Source of the DNA: Spirochaetales bacterium
Lineage (GTDB): Bacteria > Spirochaetota > Spirochaetia > Sphaerochaetales > Sphaerochaetaceae
NCBI GenBank assembly: GCA_003247345.1
Contig: QJZS01000114.1
Location: 1-40,282, forward strand
Reading direction: 5' to 3'
DNA: 40,282 bases
The position numbers and the translations under genes are program-made. Each line of letters begins with the position of its first letter. Within the stretch, counting starts at the first letter, position 1. This document shows positions 34,322 through 40,282 of the stretch, in pieces. The notes below the pieces were generated by a model. The model was not told the DNA's origin, ran no database searches, and saw only the letters and a program-made list of their open reading frames with translations.

Positions 34322-36084
34322 AGAATATTCAACGCCCATACTCCATTATGACCCTCCTCACCTTTGCCATCGCAGTGGTTTCAATCTCCTTTACGTTGCT
34401 CGTTTCAGCAATCTTATTTAGCCAATTCCGTTCAAGTATCAGAGAAAATGCCACCGTCTCAACCCGAGAAATAGTACGTCAGGTCAATGCAAACCTCAGT
34501 TACTATACAAACGACATCCTCACCATCGCTACGTACGCGAGAGACCTTGCAAAACAGACCACCACGATGAAAAGTTCCGATATAGAAGATAGGCTGCGCG
34601 CTATCGTTGACAGCCGCCAAGACATCGTCTGTCTGGTCTTATTTGACCTCGAAGGAAACAAACTGCTTTCAACCAGTGAGGCTCCCTTCCGCCAAGCTTC
34701 AGAAATAACCGAACAAATGTGGTTCTCCCGTGCTTTGGGCGGTGAAGGAAATTTCTACTTTACCGGGCCTCATGTACAACAACTCTTTGCATCCAGTTAC
34801 CCATGGGTCATCACCTACAGCCAGCAAATCAATTATATGAATCCCAATGGGGATTTGGAGCAAGGGTTGCTCCTCATTGATATGAATTTCTGGGCGGTAA
34901 GCGAGCTATGCCAGAGCGCAAAGCTTGGAAGCTCCGGGTATGTTTATTTCATCGACAACAATGGAAAGATTGTGTATCACCCTTTCCAACAATTGATCAA
35001 CTCCGGCTTATTCAACGAGGACTTGGATTCCGTGCAAGATCATATCTTCGGTACCTTCACCAATACCTTTGAAGGCAGGGAGAGATTGGTAATCATCGAT
35101 ACAGTCAACAATGCGCGCTGGAGGATTGTCGGAGTAGCCTACATGGATGAATTGATGGCGGGATTGAATCAATATACTGCTGTCATGTTACTCGTCTTGG
35201 CGTTCTGTATCATCACTACTATCATTATTGCCCGCTCGGTTTCCGCCTATATCAGCCGACCAATCAAACAGTTGGAACGATTGATGAATAGCGTTGAAAG
35301 AGGTGATTTCTCTGCACCTCCGACTGTCGGAGGCAATCTAGAGGTAGCTGCCCTCTCCCAAACGTTTGCTGTGATGGTCAAACGAATCCGTCAGCTGATG
35401 GATGATATCGTCAAGAGTCAAGAAATGAAACGTAAATTTGAACTTGATGCCTTGCAGGCAAAGATCAATCCTCATTTCCTATACAATACCCTCGATTCCG
35501 TTGTATGGATGGCAGAACAGAATGATACGGCCGGTGTCATCACGATGGTCACTTCCCTAGCAAAGCTGTTCCGTGTTTCGATCAGCAAGGGACGGGATAT
35601 CATCACCCTATCGGAAGAACTGGAACATGTACGCAACTACCTCATCATCCAGCAAATGCGATACCGTGATAAATTTGAGTTCTCCATCGAGATGGAAGAA
35701 GGTATGGACAATCTTCCCACCATCAAGTTGATTATCCAACCAATCGTCGAAAACGCCATCTATCATGGAATCAAATATCTGCAAGAGATGGGCCATATCG
35801 ATATAAAGGTCTTCAGACGGAAGCCTGCTGCCGTGGTCATTGAAATCAAGGATAATGGAGTTGGGATGGATGAAAAACAATTGAATACCATCCTGAGTAT
35901 GGCGAGCCCCTCACATAAGAACGGGACAGGCATAGGGGTTCGCAACGTGCATCAACGCATACAGCTCTACTATGGTTCAGACTATGGTCTGGAAATATCA
36001 AGCGAATTGGATGAAGGGACCTTGGTTCGATTGGTTATACCTGAACAGATGCCTATCCAACCCATCAAGGTGGTCCACTCATGA
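34318..36084 (+). CDS. Sensor histidine kinase (YesM/LytS-like) with extracytoplasmic Cache-like sensor and HAMP
   Basis: Two TM segments, PHFLYNTLDSVVWMAE His-kinase motif, VENAIYHGIKY, DNGVGM. ATGA overlap with the response regulator. Confidence 0.94.
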   Translation: MKNIQRPYSIMTLLTFAIAVVSISFTLLVSAILFSQFRSSIRENATVSTREIVRQVNANLSYYTNDILTIATYARDLAKQTTTMKSSDIEDRLRAIVDSRQDIVCLVLFDLEGNKLLSTSEAPFRQASEITEQMWFSRALGGEGNFYFTGPHVQQLFASSYPWVITYSQQINYMNPNGDLEQGLLLIDMNFWAVSELCQSAKLGSSGYVYFIDNNGKIVYHPFQQLINSGLFNEDLDSVQDHIFGTFTNTFEGRERLVIIDTVNNARWRIVGVAYMDELMAGLNQYTAVMLLVLAFCIITTIIIARSVSAYISRPIKQLERLMNSVERGDFSAPPTVGGNLEVAALSQTFAVMVKRIRQLMDDIVKSQEMKRKFELDALQAKINPHFLYNTLDSVVWMAEQNDTAGVITMVTSLAKLFRVSISKGRDIITLSEELEHVRNYLIIQQMRYRDKFEFSIEMEEGMDNLPTIKLIIQPIVENAIYHGIKYLQEMGHIDIKVFRRKPAAVVIEIKDNGVGMDEKQLNTILSMASPSHKNGTGIGVRNVHQRIQLYYGSDYGLEISSELDEGTLVRLVIPEQMPIQPIKVVHS

Positions 36085-37031
36085 GGAGAATAATTCCACT
36101 ATTATTGTTGTTTCCTTTATTATTTTCCAGTTGTTCACGTAAATCCCAGGAAAATGAAACCCCTTACCGCATTGCAGTCATAACCATGATGCAAGGAGGT
36201 GAATTTTGGGGTTCGTTGAAAAACGGAGCTCGGAGTGCCCGCCTTGCTACTGGGGCTGTATTGGAATTCCTAGCCCCTACCAATGAATCCGACTACGAAG
36301 GTCAAATTGAATGTGTTCAAAATGCCATAGACCAAGATTTTGATGCAATCATTCTCTCCCCAAGCCATGAGGTTCGCCTGCAGCAGATAGTAGATGTCGC
36401 TCGGATGAAAGGGATCAAGGTGGTTCTTGCCGATACCCAACTAAGGACCTCGGATGAGGATTTTCTTATAACAGCCGATTATCAAACCATAGGCAAGGAC
36501 ATGGCTGATTACGCTTTTTCCCTTTTCCCCGAGGGGCAACCTGTCAATGCGTTGATTCTTGGTTCACTTCCCAACAGTACAAGCATGAACACCCTTATCG
36601 AATCCTTGAAACAACAATTCTCCACGCACCCATCTGCGGACATCAAGGAAGCAACATTCAGTTTCTCAGACGAGGGTATAGCCCAAGATATTACCGTCAA
36701 TGCATTAAAGACGGAACCTTCCCTCAATGTAGTCTTTGCGCTGGAGGAATACACTGCACATGGTGTTGCAAACGCATTGGGTAACAATAGTCCAATTCAT
36801 TTTATTGCATTCGGGAATACCCAATACGAAATCCAGTTGCTCGAGGAGGGGGTAATTGATGCTCTGGTAGTCGTAAATGCCTTCAATTTAGGGTACCGAA
36901 GTGTATTGGCAGCTGTCGATCTCCTCAATGGAAATAAGCCTGCTACGAAGCTTGTTGATTACGCCTTGGTTACAAAGAAATCAATGTTCAGTGAAGAACA
37001 CCAACATATCCTATTCCAAACCGTGCAATAA
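36081..37031 (+). CDS. Periplasmic sugar-binding-like lipoprotein (Peripla_BP_4)
   Basis: Lipobox LLLLFPLLFSSC; YRIAVITMMQGGEFWGSLKNGARSA. ATGA overlap with the kinase gene. Confidence 0.88.
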   Translation: MRRIIPLLLLFPLLFSSCSRKSQENETPYRIAVITMMQGGEFWGSLKNGARSARLATGAVLEFLAPTNESDYEGQIECVQNAIDQDFDAIILSPSHEVRLQQIVDVARMKGIKVVLADTQLRTSDEDFLITADYQTIGKDMADYAFSLFPEGQPVNALILGSLPNSTSMNTLIESLKQQFSTHPSADIKEATFSFSDEGIAQDITVNALKTEPSLNVVFALEEYTAHGVANALGNNSPIHFIAFGNTQYEIQLLEEGVIDALVVVNAFNLGYRSVLAAVDLLNGNKPATKLVDYALVTKKSMFSEEHQHILFQTVQ

Positions 37032-37062
37032 AAAGAAAAGAGGCAGAGAAAAACTCTGCCTC
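37031..37062 (-). terminator. Terminator of the Mgl-type operon
   Basis: GAGGCAGAG(37040-37048)/CTCTGCCTC(37054-37062). Minus strand T-rich tail TTTTCTTTTTATT. Confidence 0.8.
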
Positions 37063-37084
37063 CAAATCTGAAACATAATGTAAA

Positions 37085-38110
37085 CTATTTCTTCTGTACG
37101 TATTTTCGAATATCGAAAGATACTGCCGCAACGATGATCAGACCTTTGATAATGTTCTGCCAATACGGATTCACTCCAACGAAGGTCAGTCCGTAGTTGA
37201 TAAAACTAAAGATAATAACACCGGCTATAACACCACTTACCGTTCCGACACCTCCGGTGGTCGAAACACCACCGACAACACACGATGCAATGGCATCCAA
37301 CTCATACCCGTTTCCATAGTTATTTGTGGCTCCTCCTGTTCTGGCTGCTTCCAGAACACCGGAAAGAGAAATCAAAAATCCACAGAGCCCGAACAATCCT
37401 ACCAAAGTTCTGGTGATATTGATACCAGACACAGCTGCTGCTTCCGGGTTTCCTCCAACGGCATAGACGTTCTTTCCAAATACCGTCTTGTTCAGCACAA
37501 ACCAAACAATTATCGAAACAACGGCTGCAAACACTACAATTACTGGCAGAAATCCAATGAATCCTGATCCAAGGAAGGTGAAATCAGCTCTTAGTCCTCC
37601 GATAGGCTGACTGTTGTTGGGAGGCAGGTTGAAATAAATCGAGTTGATACCATATATGATCAACATGGAAGAAAGGGTGGCGATGAATGCTGGCACCTTA
37701 AATTTTGCTACAACCATACCATTGACCATACCGAACAAGGTTCCTACGATCACAGCCAACAAAATTGGGATGATCAATGGAATCTGCCCAAGGTCAGGAT
37801 AGAAACGCCTGACATACTCAGCAGTCTGAAGCATAGAAGCAGAAATGACCGCAGCCATACCGACCATACGCCCACCACCAAGGTCAACGCCACCGGTAAG
37901 GATTACGAACATCATACCCAAAGCCATAATGATCTTTGTGGAACTCATCATCAGGATATCCCTGAGCACCTGTATACGCAGGATACGAGGATTTATGATT
38001 GCAATGACAATGACCAATAACAACAGGACGAGGAAGATGGCCTTGTCCATAACAAACTCTTTCAAACTTCTTTTACCTAAGAGGAAATTACCTACTGCTT
38101 GTATTTGCAT
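37085..38110 (-). CDS. mglC: Galactose/methylgalactoside-type ABC permease
   Basis: MALGMMFVILTGGVDLGGGRMVGMAAVISASML, AVGGNPEAAAVSGI; follows mglA and mglB homologs. Confidence 0.85.
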   Translation of the reverse strand: MQIQAVGNFLLGKRSLKEFVMDKAIFLVLLLLVIVIAIINPRILRIQVLRDILMMSSTKIIMALGMMFVILTGGVDLGGGRMVGMAAVISASMLQTAEYVRRFYPDLGQIPLIIPILLAVIVGTLFGMVNGMVVAKFKVPAFIATLSSMLIIYGINSIYFNLPPNNSQPIGGLRADFTFLGSGFIGFLPVIVVFAAVVSIIVWFVLNKTVFGKNVYAVGGNPEAAAVSGINITRTLVGLFGLCGFLISLSGVLEAARTGGATNNYGNGYELDAIASCVVGGVSTTGGVGTVSGVIAGVIIFSFINYGLTFVGVNPYWQNIIKGLIIVAAVSFDIRKYVQKK

Positions 38111-38123
38111 TTAATTCACCTTC

Positions 38124-39632
38124 CTACCCGACATATTTTGTCGCCAGTTCCATTACCTGTTCCTGGTCTGTTTCTTTGCTATTCACCGTACCGGCGACTC
38201 TTCCTTCACTCATGACCACCACCCGATCGGTCATCCCCAAGAGCTCAGGCATCTCACTACTGATCATGATCACGCCTTTGCCCTGTGCTGCGAGTTCCCG
38301 CATGATGACATAAATCTCATATTTGGCTCCGACATCAATACCACGTGTCGGTTCATCAAGAATGAGAATATCAGGCACTGTCAGAAGCCATCGTGCAAAC
38401 AAGACTTTCTGTTGATTGCCTCCAGAGAGGCTCTTGATCAGGGTCTTTGCAGAAGGGGTCTTGATATCCAAATCCTTGATGCTTTTCTTAGTAGCAGCAC
38501 TCATCTTTGCACTGTTGAGCAGGCCGCTTTTATTCTTATAGGCACGGATATTTGCAATAACCAAATTCTCCTGCACCGAAAGAACTGGAAAAATTCCCGT
38601 AGCTCTTCGCTCCTCGGTCAGCAAAGCCATTCCTAATTTCTTGGCATCATAGGCACTGTTACAGGAAACTTCAGCCCCATTTACATACAGTTTGCCTTCG
38701 CTATGAAGTCGCAATCCAAATACTGCTTCCATAACTTCAGTTCGCTGTGCACCGACCAAACCGCCAATACCAAGGATCTCGCCTTTATGAAGCGTAAGCG
38801 ATACATCCTTGAAGCTACGTGGATTGGGAGATGTATAATTTTCCACTCGGAGCAATTCTCCGGAAATATGGCTCTCTCCTGCAGGGAAGCGGTGGGTAAG
38901 ATCCCTACCTACCATTTTTTTGATGATCATCCCAGTGGTCAGTTCGCTTGCAGCCCAAGTACCGACATAATGACCGTCACGCATGATGGTGACTTCATCG
39001 GAGATCTTCAGAATTTCTTCCATTTTATGGGAAATATAGATGATAGCGACCCCTCTCTCTCGTAAGGACCGAATGATGGCAAACAAGTGTTCTACCTCAT
39101 TTTCCGTCAAACTAGAGCTAGGTTCATCCATAATAATGATTTTCGCATCATAGGAGACTGCTTTTGCAATTTCTACACTCTGAGCTTTGGAAACCGAGAG
39201 GGTCCTGAGCAAATCAGTCGGAGAAATGCTGGTCAGGTTCAATTCCTTCAGCAGCACATCTGTCTTATCAAACATTGCCTGGTGGTCAACCACCGGACTC
39301 TTGGAACCTCCCCTTCTCGGAAATCTTCCCAGCCAAATATTCTCCATTACCGACCGATACGGGATCAGGTGGAGTTCTTGGTGAATCATGGAAATTCCCA
39401 AAGAAAGTGCTTCCTTTACATTATCAATTTTTACCGGCTCTTCGTTAAAACGAATTTCCCCTTCATCCATGGAATATAATCCGAAGAGGCACTTCATCAA
39501 TGTCGACTTACCTGCACCGTTCTCACCCATCAGGGCATGTACAGTTCCAGGTTTTACCTTCAAGGTAACATCGTCCAAAGCTTTGACGCCGGGAAATGAT
39601 TTGGAAACATGGTTCATTTCTAGTACGTACAT
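38124..39632 (-). CDS. mglA: Galactose/methylgalactoside-type ABC ATP-binding protein
   Basis: GENGAGKSTLMKCLFGLY, LSGGNQQKVLFARWLLTVPDILILDEPTRGIDVGAKYEIY; two ABC domains. Confidence 0.9.
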   Translation of the reverse strand: MYVLEMNHVSKSFPGVKALDDVTLKVKPGTVHALMGENGAGKSTLMKCLFGLYSMDEGEIRFNEEPVKIDNVKEALSLGISMIHQELHLIPYRSVMENIWLGRFPRRGGSKSPVVDHQAMFDKTDVLLKELNLTSISPTDLLRTLSVSKAQSVEIAKAVSYDAKIIIMDEPSSSLTENEVEHLFAIIRSLRERGVAIIYISHKMEEILKISDEVTIMRDGHYVGTWAASELTTGMIIKKMVGRDLTHRFPAGESHISGELLRVENYTSPNPRSFKDVSLTLHKGEILGIGGLVGAQRTEVMEAVFGLRLHSEGKLYVNGAEVSCNSAYDAKKLGMALLTEERRATGIFPVLSVQENLVIANIRAYKNKSGLLNSAKMSAATKKSIKDLDIKTPSAKTLIKSLSGGNQQKVLFARWLLTVPDILILDEPTRGIDVGAKYEIYVIMRELAAQGKGVIMISSEMPELLGMTDRVVVMSEGRVAGTVNSKETDQEQVMELATKYVG

Positions 39633-39678
39633 GACTTTCCTCGCCTACCCGACAAGTGTCGGGATTGTAGTCGTTCAT

Positions 39679-39716
39679 CTAAAAAACCCTCCGGATCGAT
39701 TTGCAACCCGGAGGGT
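39679..39716 (-). terminator. Terminator/attenuator hairpin between mglB and mglA
   Basis: ACCCTCCGG(39686-39694)/CCGGAGGGT(39708-39716), then T-run TTTTTT on the minus strand. Confidence 0.8.
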
Positions 39717-39735
39717 ACTTGCTACATCTCAGCAC

Positions 39736-40282
39736 CTACTTGAACTGCTGATAATTCTCTTTTGTAACCTTCTGGTAAGGAACCCAAACATACTTGCTAT
39801 CGGTGATGGTGTATCCAATAGAATCACTGGTAGGAGTCTTTCCCATTGCAAGCTCATAGGAGAGCTGGAAGGTGGCACGACCTTGGTTGACTGCATCGTT
39901 AAGAACGGTACCCAGAAGGGTTCCTTCCTCAAGAGCCTGCAAAGCAGGAGCTGTTGCATCAACACCTACGACTGGCATGAATTTGCCGTCTTTGAAGTAA
40001 CCAGCTGCCTTAAGAGCTTCGATTGCACCAAGAGCCATATCGTCATTGTTTGCGAATACAGCTTCGATCTTGTCGCCCTGGCTGGCAATGAAAGCAGCCA
40101 TCTTTTCCTGGCCCTTTACACGATCCCACATGCCGGTATCTTCAGCAAGTTTCTCAACCTTGATACCTGCGTCCTGCAATGCCTTGATAGAATATTCGGT
40201 GCGAAGTTCTGCATCCTGGTGTCCAGGCTCGCCCTTGAGCATGACATACTGCAATACGCCGTCTTTATTCTTATCCATGGCA
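39736..40282 (-). CDS. mglB: D-galactose/D-glucose-binding periplasmic protein, partial (5' end beyond window)
   Basis: MDKNKDGVLQYVMLKGEPGHQDAELRTEYSIKALQDAGIKVEKLAEDTGMWDRVKGQEKM closely resembles the MglB consensus; the reading frame continues off the right edge. Confidence 0.9.
   Translation of the reverse strand, partial: AMDKNKDGVLQYVMLKGEPGHQDAELRTEYSIKALQDAGIKVEKLAEDTGMWDRVKGQEKMAAFIASQGDKIEAVFANNDDMALGAIEALKAAGYFKDGKFMPVVGVDATAPALQALEEGTLLGTVLNDAVNQGRATFQLSYELAMGKTPTSDSIGYTITDSKYVWVPYQKVTKENYQQFK

Noticed and set aside
1-40282. Search for CRISPR arrays, transposases, integrases, phage genes, toxin-antitoxin pairs, restriction systems, tRNA and rRNA
   Set aside because: No supporting motifs, repeats or protein signatures were seen; the window reads as a metabolic/transport region.

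Overview
The window looks like a carbohydrate and organic-acid uptake region from an anaerobic bacterium. Gene content and style suggest a Sphaerochaeta-like spirochaete, but this is inference and no 16S is present. Three sugar ABC systems are visible: an Rbs-type operon with an MBL-fold hydrolase (120-4562, minus); a CUT1-type operon with a LacI regulator, a putative (alpha/alpha)6-barrel protein and an EEP-family phosphodiesterase (13609-20465, plus); and an Mgl-type operon running off the right edge (37085-40282, minus). There is also a TRAP transporter with a GntR/FCD regulator (20458-24160, minus). A redox/sulfur segment (24902-32674) holds a four-module CoA-disulfide-reductase/rhodanese/TusA/DsrE2 protein, a short rubredoxin missing from the ORF track, a NimA-like protein and two nitroreductases. 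A YesN/YesM/periplasmic-binding-lipoprotein operon (32714-37031) faces the Mgl operon. I found no mobile elements, CRISPR arrays, rRNA or tRNA. The most interesting signals are not in the gene list. (1) Many first-in-operon genes have a -10-like hexamer only 5-7 nt before the start codon and no Shine-Dalgarno, so they are predicted leaderless; operator-like dyads lie inside some of these promoters. (2) Two orphan promoter-to-terminator units on the minus strand (about 7254-7332 and 24373-24591) look like small RNAs or attenuator leaders. (3) Strong hairpins recur between solute-binding-protein genes and the next transporter gene. All functional and regulatory calls were made by eye from motifs, with no database search.
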